A stretch of 57,336 nt of DNA, taken from positions 1-57,336 of the forward strand of contig VJWM01000334.1 of assembly GCA_010909165.1 (NCBI GenBank), given 5' to 3'. How positions within the stretch are numbered: position 1 is the stretch's first letter; every line of letters begins with the position of its first letter. The DNA comes from Anthoceros angustus. Taxonomy: Eukaryota; Streptophyta; Anthocerotopsida; Anthocerotales; Anthocerotaceae. Below, in pieces: positions 1-10,741 of this stretch. Both the position numbers and the translations under genes were made by a program. Under the pieces are notes generated by a model, which was not told where the DNA came from, made no database searches, and was given only the letters and a program-made list of their open reading frames with translations.

Positions 1-48
1 TGGCGGCCACGTCGGCAACTTGCTGACGGCAACCTTGCCACGTCAGCA

Positions 49-138
49 TTTTACAACCTAGTTAAGGCAGGTTTACAAGCGTGTAAATGCCGTTTTACAA
101 GCGTGAGGTTGTAAATTACGTTGTAAAATCGTTGTAAA
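49..138. repeat. Cluster of TTTACAA / TTGTAAA motifs in inverted arrangement
   Basis: Three TTTACAA heptamers (50-56, 72-78, 94-100) are followed by three copies of the reverse complement TTGTAAA (109-115, 121-127, 132-138). The first 50 bases also carry two GCCACGTC words. Clustered inverted heptamers are typical of the subterminal region of plant DNA transposons (hAT, Mutator or MITE), where transposase binds. No complete terminal inverted repeat or target duplication can be defined because the window begins here. Nothing coding is seen up to about 430. Confidence 0.45.
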
Positions 139-433
139 ACACCGATTCTTGTAGTGATGGGTGCACCACGATTAGGTTCAAAGTCTTCATGCAGGAGCGA
201 TTACATTTACGCGATTCGTTGAGAAGAATGACCGAGTGCGTAATTTTCACATGCGCAAGATGACATGCAAACCCGACCCCAATGTCGTTTGCGTCTACTC
301 TCAAGCGACCGAGTTAAAATTTGGATCACGTTCTAACGAAGCACTGTAATCGGACGAAGCTATATGCAGACCTGAGAAGGCATTGCTGCGGGAAAAAGTG
401 CTTAGGTGGGAAGTGGCAAACTCAAGTTGATCC

Positions 434-2760
434 GTGTGTCCTTTTTTCCATGACGGAAGGGCGAGGAACATTTACAAGACCTTATTGATATGGTGGAGGC
501 GGATGGGTGAACAAGGTACCACATGGGAAGGTTCCGATATGTGTCGAGCGGGTGTTACGCATTGGAGCAACTGCGATCGGAATGCTCAAACAGTACAAAG
601 GGAACCAGTTTCTTCTTTGAGGCAAGGCTTGGAAGAATCCCAACTTCATATGGTCTACAAGTATGATGTGGATGGATACATTTTCAAAGGAAATGTGGAG
701 ACTACCCAGAGAAGTATTCAATGCTGATACATTCACAAAGGAGGAGATTTTCATAGAGTATGCGAGCAGGCTAGAACAATTACCACACATGTATGTTGAC
801 TATTTACAGCGTGGATCGCCACTTTTCGGTGAAGATTCCACGATGCAACCGTTTTTCAATATGTGCTGACTGTGAGAAACTGAAAGCGAAAATAAAAAAT
901 GCGGGGAACGACAGAGAGCAAGGTGAAGGCCGTGCATCTATCTTAGATATGTGGTTAAACAACGGGATGTCCGGTGATTGGCAGTTGTCCTTTATGGGCT
1001 CTCCTAAACTAAAGCCCGTTTTAGGGTTTTGTACAAATATTTGCTCTTCCTGCAGTCCCAAGGAACGTTTGCCTTCGACCCCGGACTTGTACTCATGGTG
1101 CGCCTCGTCTTGTATGTGCAGATAGACGAGCTCCTTAATTACCACCGCGATCAACAACGGAAGGAGGCGGGCGAAGATGGCGACATTGCGCAAGTGTATG
1201 GCTCAACCAAGTACATTGGAATGGCGATAGATGGTATGGATCAAAAAAAAAGCGAGTTGCCTCATTTAGTAGAGTGCCCAAGGATGTCGATAATCTGGCC
1301 CTTGTCTCATTCATGTGCTTGGGGTTTTGGTGTTTAGCAAATACATGCGGACTTGTACCTAAGCTTCCCCAATATTGAATGATCCCAGGACAATAGTTTG
1401 GTCCAGCATGTTATTAACAATTGGGAAGGCCACTTGCCTAAAATTCTATACCTCGGATGGACAATCTGCGGAATAAGAATCAAGAGGTGTTGGCGTATTG
1501 TGCGATGTTAGTGTCAAGGGTATTTTCAAGAAGGTTAAAGTGGGCTTTTAATTGTTGGCCATACCCATGATCAGATTGATCAAATGTTCTCCGTTTTTAC
1601 ATTGTCTTTGAATCTAAAGGAGGCCTACACCTTGCGGCGATTGCTTGCTGTATACTCCATCATAGAATGTCTTCCTCATGAAGGAAGTGCGGACTTCAAG
1701 AAATATCTGTGGCCACTGGTGGTCCCTCGGAACATCGGTGCACAATCGATTAAGATAACTCGAGAAGAGTTGCCTAGTCACAGTATATTCGGTGTTGAGG
1801 TGCAAGCAATTTTCCACCCGCACCGGACCCCGGTGGTGTGCATTTGTTGGATGGAGTACGAGAGGGAGATTGTGGCGTGAGCTGGTGCCATTGCATGTGA
1901 GGCGGCAAAGGGCAAAAGGAACATGCGGATGTGCCTCGAGGCAGTCAGCGGGAGTGGAGGACAATAGGCAGCGTTTAAAAGCGTCGGATGTTTTAATGAT
2001 CAACAACTGTTGGTGGGAAGCTTTTACAGGAGCAACTAGCAATAGCGGGTGTGGTAGCCTGGTGCTCTCCCTCCCTTTGAGCTGCATGGACATGGTATAA
2101 TAGAGAGGCAGCACCCGAGAACGGAAGATCCGGATGAAGTGGTAGTAGATCTTGCATTAGCAAGGCGCATATTCGGACAAGGCGAGATTTACAGTGCACA
2201 GGACTCGCTGAGCGACAAACAACCGCAGAGGGTCTATTGCAGATTGGGCGGGCATGATGCTTGCGATGCGAGGATGACCGGAGGCCGTCCTTCTGCTAGG
2301 TAAGGTTGTGGCGGTTGACCATGATGGTGTTGAACCGATAGCACAAGTGCATTGGTGGCGGATGAAAACCAAAACTCAGGCGGAAGGTACTCGGAAGAGT
2401 GGGTGCCATGCACTAGCGGCGAGCGGAGGAAAGGGAGGCGGAACCCTTTGAAGAGGCATGTGCAACCCATCAATCTAATGGAGACAACAATTATGGGTTA
2501 TGATTTTGAGCTAACGAGCAGGACTTTGAGCAAAGACACGGTGGAAATGTTGAAGAAAGATCTTTGAGCTTGGCGGAGCCAAGTGAGGAACTGCTGCTTC
2601 CTCCGATTGATCTGCGAGGAAGTGGTGACAACGGATTGATTCGATGATCTCGACAATGTTGAATCTTGATGCATCCGTTGATTATTTGGTGGACTTGCTT
2701 GAAGGTGTGGACTACGGTGAGAGCGGATCGCAACCCACCGAGATTCTAAATTTTGAGGTT
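434..2760 (+). pseudogene. Decayed copy of a repetitive family with DGMDQ, GHTHDQID and VHWW motifs (possibly transposase-like)
   Basis: Conceptual translation in shifting frames gives one colinear protein. In order: a segment with DGMDQKKSELPH (1230-1265), VGHTHDQID (1554-1580) followed by a helical stretch and WPLVVPRN (to about 1880), a GKVVAVDHD...VHWW segment (about 2290-2358), and a C-terminal part ending near LTSRTLSKDTVEML (to about 2567). As I recall, DGMDQ...PH plus GHTH..ID occurs in uncharacterised, highly repeated eukaryotic proteins of the DUF7869 type, sometimes suspected to be DDE transposases; I cannot check that here. Frameshifts and stops separate every block, so the copy is dead unless consensus errors are responsible. 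The VHWW part recurs at 24,690-25,210. No promoter or intron boundaries were assigned. Confidence 0.5.
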
Positions 2761-2840
2761 GGCCAGGATAGAGTCATGAAGTCTCAGACAGTGACATAGC
2801 AAGGATGTAACCAAAGGTCGTTTTTTGATTTATGAGTCGT

Positions 2841-2945
2841 TTGTTGATGCTGCACCGAACGTCCGGGTTTTTGTCCAGGGTTGATGGTGCACTGGACGTG
2901 CGGGTTTTTTATCTATGGGTTGATGCTGCACCGGACGTCCGGTTG
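2841..2945. repeat. Three imperfect tandem units (GTTGATGCTGCACC...ACGTCCGG)
   Basis: The word GTTGATGCTGCACC followed by an ACGTCCGG-like word and a T-rich spacer occurs three times at roughly 40-bp spacing (about 2843, 2880 and 2920). It lies between the decayed VHWW gene and the minus-strand gene copy. No function is evident. Confidence 0.6.
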
Positions 2946-3449
2946 TTTGTTGGTTCTCAATTTATGGAAGGCATGATTCTTGTTCACCGAACATGATAAT
3001 ATTTGAAGGGGCTCAATATACAAAGCCGCTTCCAGAGAAAAAACCGCTTTGTTATTCTCTCTGATGGCAAAGCATGGATTATGTGTGTGGTTGGAAGGGG
3101 AAGGTGGTTGGTGGGTAGAGTGTATGTCGTGGAACGAGTGAAACATTTTTCCCAATTGAAAGAGATCTAACTTCACATCATGTTTACCTTTGTTGAATCC
3201 TCGGGGCACATCCATGATCATCAGAGTGTACTTGCAGATCCTGAGGAACCCCCTCATGTCTGCTGCATCTCTTGCAATGACCTGGTACTTCACGATATCC
3301 TCTGTTTTGGCATCATGAAGGATTGAAGCCCTCCTCCATGTCCATATAGCTCTGCGCTCATTTTCGAGTCCCTTCCATGTATGAACCTCGAGAATAAAGG
3401 CTTGAAAATCTTCAGGTAGCGTCTTCAGGTCCTCAACATCTCTAATTTG

Positions 3450-3570
3450 CTGAATGGGTGTCAAACGAAATGGGTTAGCGTGTGACAGTGCAAGGCCATG
3501 GCATGAGAGGGCGCCGGCATGCCGGCGCCCTCAGTGGAATCTTGCAAATAAAGGAAGGAAATATGTTTAC
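3450..3570 (-). other. Spliceosomal intron of copy A (121 bp)
   Basis: On the minus strand the exon end is CAAG|GTAAAC at 3570 and the acceptor is CCATTCAG|CAAATT at 3450. The second copy has an intron at the homologous site (37,703-37,791). The intron contains a 26-bp perfect palindrome at 3507-3532. Confidence 0.65.
3507..3532. repeat. Perfect 26-bp GC-rich palindrome inside an intron
   Basis: The sequence reads GAGGGCGCCGGCA and then its exact reverse complement, with no loop. It lies inside the intron of copy A and is absent from the copy B intron. It could extrude as a cruciform or fold as a strong RNA hairpin. It might be a footprint of a small foldback insertion. Confidence 0.85.
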
Positions 3571-4439
3571 CTTGCCTCAAATGCGGTTTGAAATCTGGCA
3601 ATAATTTCGTCTGAAGAGTGTTGAGGGTATTCTTGTCTCACCATTTCGAAGGAGTCACAAGCCAGATGTTTAGCCATTGCCACGTGTATGACATGAAATT
3701 TCTTCCGAAGGGTAACTTCCTTCGCCATTCCGTTCAGATCCAGGAGGCCAGTTAGTACTTTCTACATTACTTATCTCATTTGTCTGGATGTCCATGTGGG
3801 ACACCTTGAAAGCTTCACCATGGCTTCCCCTACATTTCTTTGGGCTTCACAAAAACTCCATCAACCTGTTTTTGTCGTAGGTTGCTTTCCTCTTGCCTTT
3901 GCTCTTTTTGCTTTCTCTGCGACACTTGCTCAGGTAGCTCGACTTCCACTTGGAAAAAATTTTATCCACATTTTCCCATACCTTGCCCTCTAGTTTTGAA
4001 ATGCAGAGTATATGGGTTCTGTTGTCCACCTTGTTCTGCTTGTACTGCTCATCTTCTTGGCCTTCGTCATCTTCAATCAAACCTAGCACCTTGTATAGAT
4101 TGAATTTCCAGCTCATGGTCATGCTGACGTGATCTCGCTTAGCTATCTGCAACTCATCCCTCAGATACCGAACCTTCTCAATAAAATTCATCTTTTCCTT
4201 GTCCGCCATCGGTTGTGATCGGTGGCGAGAATCCTCATCTCGATGTGATTAGGCCACAATACACATGGCGATCCCTTCCACGGTGAGATATCGCCGGATC
4301 TTGCATGGCGCATAGGTATGATTCCCTCGATCGCCCATGTGGAAGACCATGTACTAACCCCTCTCGAGTGTCGGGATGAGCGATTTTTTTTGTTTTGGGA
4401 GTGTTTGTATAGCAAAGTGCTTTGAGAATCGCTTTAAGG

Positions 4440-5919
4440 TCTTTTATCTGAGAATGGTCCTTGGCCCTTGGGATAATAATTTTCTTTTTTGAACCTTAGG
4501 TTTTCGACCGGATAGGTAGGTCGGATAGAGTCCTTGGGTTTTGGTGATTTTAGAAATAAGAAAGTGTCTATATATGTTAGGTGCCTACATCTTGCCACAT
4601 TCTTGATCAAGCGGGAGGTAGCAGTTCCACCACGGTGGCGAAGAACGGGACGTCTGAGACCGAGGAGTTTACAACCCTAGTGGCGGGCGGGGCGCGAGGC
4701 AGTCGGGCCGCGCGAGCGGACACCCGGCCTGAGTCGAATTTCGGGCAGGCGTCGGGCGGGCTGTGACAAGCTGGCGCGCGCATCAGCTGCGCTGGGCGAG
4801 TCTTTTATTTGCGGTGGGGAGCGGCGTCGAGGTCGAGCAGGCGGTGGCGGAGGAAGAAACCAGTGGCAGTAGCGAAGGAGGAAAAGGAGGCAAGGCCGAG
4901 CGAGGGAGGGGAGGCGTGCGGTGGTGTTCCCTTTTCGACCAGCGTGCGAGGTGGGTTCTTTTTTGGAAACAAGGAGAAAGGAGATGGCGCCCAGTGCGAA
5001 ATTCCCACCATCGGTGGCCCAACATGGACCCTTTGGAAGGTGAGAGGCGACTGGTGCGGGGAGTCTGGAATTTATGGAGAAGAAATGGTGTTCTGACAGA
5101 CATTGGTGCAAGAGTCGCCCGGCAATTGAGAACCAAGTTGCAAGAGGGAGCGAGGAAGAGGCGCAAAACTGGGATTTGGGACTCTTTCGAGCGATGTATG
5201 GCGAGAAGCATCGGAGGATGGAAGCTTGGTGACCCCAGAGAAAGAAGACCACGAGGCTGCGTGCGCTCATGAAACTGGAGAAGTGAGTGAACAATGGATG
5301 GGTGACTCGCCAACTCGTGTCTGCTGTGGTGGGATTAGCCAAGTGGATTTTGTGTTTCTGCAGAATCGGAAGTTGGATCATATGGCGGACCACTTCACGG
5401 TCTTTCTTCATGAGGTGGTTAAAGGTACACAAATCGATTGGGGCGGATGATCTTTGAAAGAGCAGAGGAGGCGAATTTGCTCTCCCTTCCCTCGGCCCTC
5501 CTTGATTTCACCTTTTCTAATTCATGTATTCGCATTAGGGTGTCTAGCAGTTGGGCATGCGCCCTTCATAGGCAGTCGGGGAACTCAAGGTAGAGGAGGA
5601 GTGTAAGGGATTAGGAAGGATTCCGAGGTTGAGAATCGCCTCCCTAGAAGATTCGGATGAAGGTGGGGAGGTTTCCAAGGGCAAGCGGAGGCGGCGGCAG
5701 GTGAGCAGGGGTCGTGAAGAAGGGCGCGGAGAAGAGGAACCCACACACCTAGGGTCACCGTCGAAATCGGCGAGCGGGTGAGGAGGAGAAAATAAAGGAA
5801 GCGACAAGTTGTGCCCTCTCGGTGCGGGGAGGAGTCGCTGCCGCTAGGAGATTGGGCGGATGAGGAAGTAGTGGCAAACCAACCCCTAGAAGAAGAGGGG
5901 TTAGTTTGATAGCCAAGTC
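4440..5919. other. GC-rich purine-rich stretch without a recognisable gene
   Basis: This region contains fragmentary open frames. A plus-strand set of shifting frames at about 5090-5450 reads like former coding sequence (EEEAQNWDLGLFRAMYGEKH, then MADHFTVFLHEVVKG), but I do not recognise it. The bias toward GGAGGCGGA-like words creates long antisense proline/serine-rich frames that I regard as artefacts. No RNA genes or LTRs were seen. Confidence 0.3.
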
Positions 5920-6960
5920 ATGACGGACTCGGAACATTTTAGCGACATTTCAGACCCGTCGGTGAAGTGGAGCGGTGACACCGCTCGCGTCACGAGAATT
6001 GTTGTGGAGGAATGGGCAGGGCAGCCCAATTCGAGAATCTGCAGCCTTGACCCGGCCATGGCTCGAGGCAGGATCTCCTCGACCAGCCATGGCTCTCACA
6101 CAGTGTGCAGCCGGAAAAGTTGCTCAAGGAGAAGTTGGAGGCACAGGCGAGAACAAGGTGTGAGGAGGCAGAGGCGAGGCGGCCCTATGCAAAAGAGGCG
6201 GCTAAATGTCCACCCAGGAGGCCTTAGTGAATCAGGTCAAGGGGGCATGCCACAATTGAGGAGCTTCAAGATGAGGTCTCATGAGCCGAGGAACAATGGA
6301 AACAATGGCGCCTCTGGAGAAATTCAAGAAGCGGCGGAGAGATATGCGAGAGAGAGATGAAGCTAGGGCCGAGTCAGAGAGGTGGCCAAGCAAGAAGGCG
6401 AGCCACGGCAACCATGGCGCCACCGTGGAAACCCACGGTGGCTAAACCGGCCACCGTCGGAAGGAGGAAGGTGGGGAAGCCCGAGCTGGTGGGATCGATC
6501 CCGAAACAGCCGGCTCGAGATTGTCCAGGAGGAGAGGTAAGAACCTCATATCGAAGGCGTATTGTGCTGCGTCTGGATGAGGATGCTCATGTCACAGCCA
6601 CACTGCATGGTGGCGGTGCTCACTCTAAATGTATGTGGTTGTTGGGGCGGGAGGGGCGAAACTATTGGTGCACATCTTGACCGCCACAGGCGTTTACGAT
6701 GGTTCTTCCGAGCAGGGCGGGGCCTACCCCAAGTGGTGATCGAGGCGAGGCGGAGGCAGGCGTGGAGGGAGGAGCACACGGTGTGGCTGTCCGGCGATGA
6801 AGGCGGAATAAGGCATAGGGCCTATAGGCGGCGCCCATGGGAAGGCCGAAAGCTGCGGCGGTGTGAGGTGGAGGTTTTGGGGAGAATCGCTCGGATCGGG
6901 CGTGGCGGAGAGGCGAGGCGAGGAACCCCAGCAGCTGGCGACAACCGACCGTGATTTTTA
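5920..6960 (+). pseudogene. Degenerate coiled-coil / Arg-rich coding remnant
   Basis: Frames that shift by small indels spell a charged helix: KLLKEKLEAQARTRCEEAEA near 6115-6175, then ATIEELQDEV and EEQWKQWR near 6250-6310, then a KFKKRRRDMRERDEAR-like stretch near 6320-6365. Such heptad-rich, arginine-ending proteins occur as gag-like products of some plant elements, but no family-specific motif is present and the assignment is only structural. A similar Glu/Ala/Arg-rich remnant lies at 22,500-23,230. Confidence 0.3.
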
Positions 6961-9500
6961 GAGGAGCGACATCATAGGCCAGGCTTCTTTTGGGGTAGGG
7001 GATAGGATGTTTTGAGGCGGAGCTGTAGTTCTGGAATTGGTAGGGCGCTCGTGGTAGGCCATATTTTCTAGACCTTTGGTAGGAGTGGTGTGGAAATCCA
7101 CGGTGAATGTATAGAGACCCTTGAGTCTCTCTTAAGACAATTCGGTGTGAACTTCCGTGTGTTGAAGCTATCGCGAGGTTGGTTGGAGCGTCATCGCATC
7201 AAACTCGTTCGATGCACCTTCTCGTCACAAGAAGGCGGGAAGATCCTGGATGGTCGAGGCGGAGTGGCCAAGCTCCACGCTGGGGGTGGAAGGTGCGCCG
7301 GAAAGAGGTAGGAATTGCCCGGAGGGGTGAGGCGGAGCGGAGCCGCCGGGTTTTCTTTCGATCCTCTTTCCCAAGCTGCGCCACAGTGTTTTATTCCATG
7401 AGAGGGGTCTGTGGCCCAAGAGGGGTGCTGTGGCCCAAGGAGGGTCATGTGGCCCAAGGAGGGGTCTGGGTGGCCGTGAGGAGAGAGATTTATTTAGGAA
7501 GGAAGGTCCAGAGAGGTGATGAGTCTTGTGTGAGGGATTGTGAGTGCGTGTGGGAGAATCGGAAATGATTAAGGAGAGTGGAAGTGAGTGGTGGGTCGGG
7601 GAATAGCGGTGGAGTGAGCCGTCGAGTCGTGGTGCATAAATCCGGAAGGATCCGCGGAAATTCAGCGGTGAGGCGCATGTGGGTGTGTGTATGTCCATAA
7701 CCCCAAGGTGCCGGGCGGGTGACAAATAGTCACCCGACGGGCGCGCTATGGTGGGACCCGCCGCGGTGGTTGAACCAGCCGCTGCGGTGGAGTCTTCCAC
7801 GGTGGTGGGTTTGGGTATGGTAGGCGGATAAGGGAGGTAGTGATCGGCGGGGTAAGTCTAGAATCCATAGTTTTAGAACATCTTGACACAAAACCATTCC
7901 TTCTTGGGATCGAATCCTAGGACTATAGCGACATAGAGGTAAATGGCCTCTTTGCATCTTGGATGCAAAACCCATCCTGACCCATCACTTGCTTCGCTCT
8001 AAACCTTTTCAATCAAGTTGTTCAATATCTGCGCTCTGCGGTCAATCATACATAATAGAGGAACTCCTTCTTCAATCCTTCCCTTAGGTACGGGCAAGAT
8101 AGTTTGCAGGGCCTCATCAACTCGGATCTGGGCATGGGGGGTCGGGGAATGATCGAGGCCTCAAATTTTCAAGTTTCCAACAGTTTGAGGCACCACCTTT
8201 TTGAGTAAGCGGGGCGTACATTTGTGAGGTAGTCTTCGTCCATATCTGACGTCTCCAACCGCTGTATGCAGCCGTGAAGAGTTTGGATGTCATTCTTTGT
8301 CGGAGAGAGTCGATTCGTGCTTCCCTTTCCACCGAGCAGCGTGTATCACCCGTTTCCACCCTTGGTGCTTTGGTCTTCCTCTCGCCTTCCTTTGTGGTTG
8401 CCCTCCGTTTTTGGGGTTGGGCGAATCCCTGCTTGGTCCGGAGTGGCGAGTCATCTTGACTTCAAGCGTCTGCTGTTTGTGGAGGGCACGGCTGCAGGCG
8501 CCTCTCCCTCGCCTTTGGAACATGGGAGGCGGCAGGCATCTTGGCGCCCCACTCGCCCTCGCTCTCTGGTGCGGCGCAGGCCCGGCGCTCTCCGCCGCCC
8601 TCGGCCAGCGGGCGCCCGGCATGCGCCCTCCTCCTCGCCCTCGGCCCCTTCGCGGGAGGCGGCCGGCAGCGCCCTCCTCTGAGCCTCCACATCACAGGCG
8701 CCCGGCATGCAGCGCCCTCCTCCGCCGACTTCTCGGTGGCGCGTAGGCATCGCGCCTCCATTTCGCCCTCGGTGTCTCAGGTGGCGCGGCATCTCGGGCG
8801 CCTTTGTGGACCTGGACTTCCCCTTAGGTAGGAAGCGGGTCGGGTTTTGTTTTAGGCGTGGGGGCGGATAAGGCGGAATGGGAGAAATAAGTCCGGAGGA
8901 GCTCCGGACTACACTTCGGAGTAAGTTGAAGGACTCCGGAGCATACTCCGGAGGGCTCTGAGCGCCTCGGCGGAAGGGTCCGGACCAGCCCTTGGTGCAG
9001 GAGGGGAGTCGGATCACACTCCGGAGTAGGATGGGATAAGTATGCCAAGTAAAGTAACTTAGGAGTCGGAGCGTGTTTTAGACAGACGGGGCCACGTGGA
9101 CGGTACTGAGAGGTGAACGGGCATGCGGCCGGGGCCAAGTAGGGTTGCAGTGGCGTTATGGCGGTATTCACGCTCCGAGTACAGCGGCGTAAGGCGATGC
9201 GTGGCAGCGTGGGCGGTGCGTGGCGGTAAAGCGAGTAAGCGGCAGCGTAAGGCCAGAGTAAGCCATGCGAGCACAGCGATCTCGGTTACGGGCAGCGAGC
9301 CGTCCCTTGGGCGGCAGTTACTCTCGGCCGGAGGAGTGGCGAGATCATTCTTTCAAGCAACTTTGCGGCGATTCTCGCGCTCTCTCGCGCTCAGACACCC
9401 GGCTCTTTGGCGTTGTCTCTTCAAGCGCCAGAGCACCCTGCAGCTGTGCTCGACTTTCGCGGAGGAAGCGGCGGCCGGAGAGGCGGGGATTTTGGAGTCT
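6961..9500. other. GC-rich intergenic or repeat DNA, no supported gene
   Basis: No frame here shows a recognisable domain. The segment 8460-8820 is a CGCCC-rich stretch with GCGCCCGGCATGC occurring twice (near 8619 and 8699). The segment 8890-9030 carries several TCCGGA palindromic words at short spacing. The left target-duplication copy (CAAGT, 9501-9505) of the next element ends the block. Confidence 0.4.
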
Positions 9501-9505
9501 CAAGT

Positions 9506-9687
9506 TGTTAAGAATGAACCTCCGTTAGGGTTCATGGTCATATAAACTGACCAGCTGTTATGACTTTTAGTTAGGTTAAATGAACAGTCGTGACTATACA
9601 CAAGTTTTGTATAAGACATGCTTTGTGAGTAATTTACATTAATTTATTCTACACATTTTGCATTTCCTGTTGTTCAGTTTATTTACA
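9506..9687 (+). repeat. 5' LTR of the gag-only copia element
   Basis: It starts TGTTAAGAATGAACC and ends TTATTTACA. It is matched at 12404-12585 with two visible differences (CCAGC/CTAGC and TCTACA/TCTGCA). Confidence 0.95.
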
Positions 9688-9699
9688 TGGTATCAGAGC
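9688..9699 (+). other. Primer-binding site for initiator tRNA-Met
   Basis: TGGTATCAGAGC immediately follows the LTR end. This is the usual plant copia primer site, complementary to the 3' end of initiator tRNA-Met. Confidence 0.9.
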
Positions 9700-10741
9700 T
9701 TTGTACCTAGTATTATTAGTATTTGTGGCGATGGCGCATGGAGGTATATGGGAGAATTTGACGAGAAAAATCTTGCATCCATGATTACATAGGTGCGAGA
9801 ATTGCACAATGCAATCTCGCCTCCACTTTGCATATTCTTGCTGTAGCATTGGGAATTGTGGCATGACTTAACACGATGCTGCTAGTGAATGACAAATTCG
9901 ACGTACCGTGCAAATGCGGGCGCATCGGGCGGTGATTATGACACTCTAAGAAGGAAAAATGACTCGACGGGGGCGATCTCGCGTCGAGCATCCACCTTCA
10001 GCACCCTGCAATCATCACCACAGCGGTGATGAAGTGTCGATCTTGCCAAGACATTACGGTATGGACGGGAGGATATTTCCTCTGGAAGACCTCCTCGGAC
10101 ACCCAATCGTGTGCACATTGACAGGTATCCAGAAAAGGAATTATGGGACTCTTCTAGATCGGCAGCAAAACGCATCGATGATAATCGAGAAGTGCGCCAA
10201 AATCTCTGATTTTACAGTGATAACTCTTACCCAATCGTAATCGACATCATCAAATTACGGGCGCCATTCTGGTACCGGTGAATTGCTGGCGGAACAGCAA
10301 ATACTATGCCATAAAGCGATGATCCGGATCCCAAGGGCCATTTTCCTCGCTGTAGAAGGGCGCGACCCCTCCAGCCTGCAATTTGCGCCTCCTGCGGGTA
10401 AGCACCTTATCACCCAGCTACCTTACGCCTGTGGCTCGTCAACATGTGTTTTGTACTTCCGGCGTGGCGCTCTGCCGCCGGCGCATCTACATCCAACTTC
10501 TGATGCCTTATTTGGGGTGCAGGGGCGCTGACCCACATGGCCATGTGCGTCCTCACAGGATTGACGACTCCACTTGGTGCAGTCGTGGCGGCTCGGAGGT
10601 TTAAAGCACCACTCACCTCTTAAGCACTTTCTGCTGTGGCCCTTGGCTTGAGCCACCCTGCGGCATCTTAACCCATTTTTTGAAGAAGATCTTGTGCGGC
10701 TTGATCACCCGAACTTGCTTCCCTTCACAAAGCAGGTTAGA
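9700..10741 (+). other. Untranslated leader of the gag-only element
   Basis: About 1 kb lies between the primer site and the gag start. It contains a 93-codon frame at 9959-10240 with no recognised domain. A long leader is also present in the other copia elements of the window. It would be expected to hold packaging and dimerisation signals, but none can be pinpointed. Confidence 0.5.

Larger units (their letters stand above)
2960..4209 (-). pseudogene. Two-exon gene copy of an unknown multicopy family (copy A)
   Basis: I do not recognise this family. The start at 4209 (MADKEKMNFIEKV) matches the start of the second copy at 37,060, and homology runs through both exons. Exon 1 (4209-3571) encodes a charged helical N-terminus with LGLIEDDEG and KVWENVDKIF, a Lys/Arg-rich stretch, then VTLRKKFHVIHVAMAKHL. 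An intron with GT...AG ends spans 3570-3450. Exon 2 (from 3449) begins QIRDVEDLKTLPEDFQAFI and continues to about 3140. A stop near 3847 and frame changes interrupt exon 1. Copy B shows the same order: GLIEDDEG, KVWDNVD, ITLRKKFHVIQVAMVKHLG, intron, QLKDIEVLSKLPDVFQHFI. Conservation of protein and intron position argues for a genuine cellular or transposon-carried gene. Confidence 0.6.

Noticed and set aside
4677-5432. 251-codon minus-strand frame
   Set aside because: Low-complexity Pro/Ser/Arg composition opposite a purine-rich tract; plus-strand remnants look more protein-like.
8297-9017. Long Arg/Pro/Ala-rich frames on both strands
   Set aside because: High GC content lengthens chance frames; no recognisable motif and both strands are equally open.
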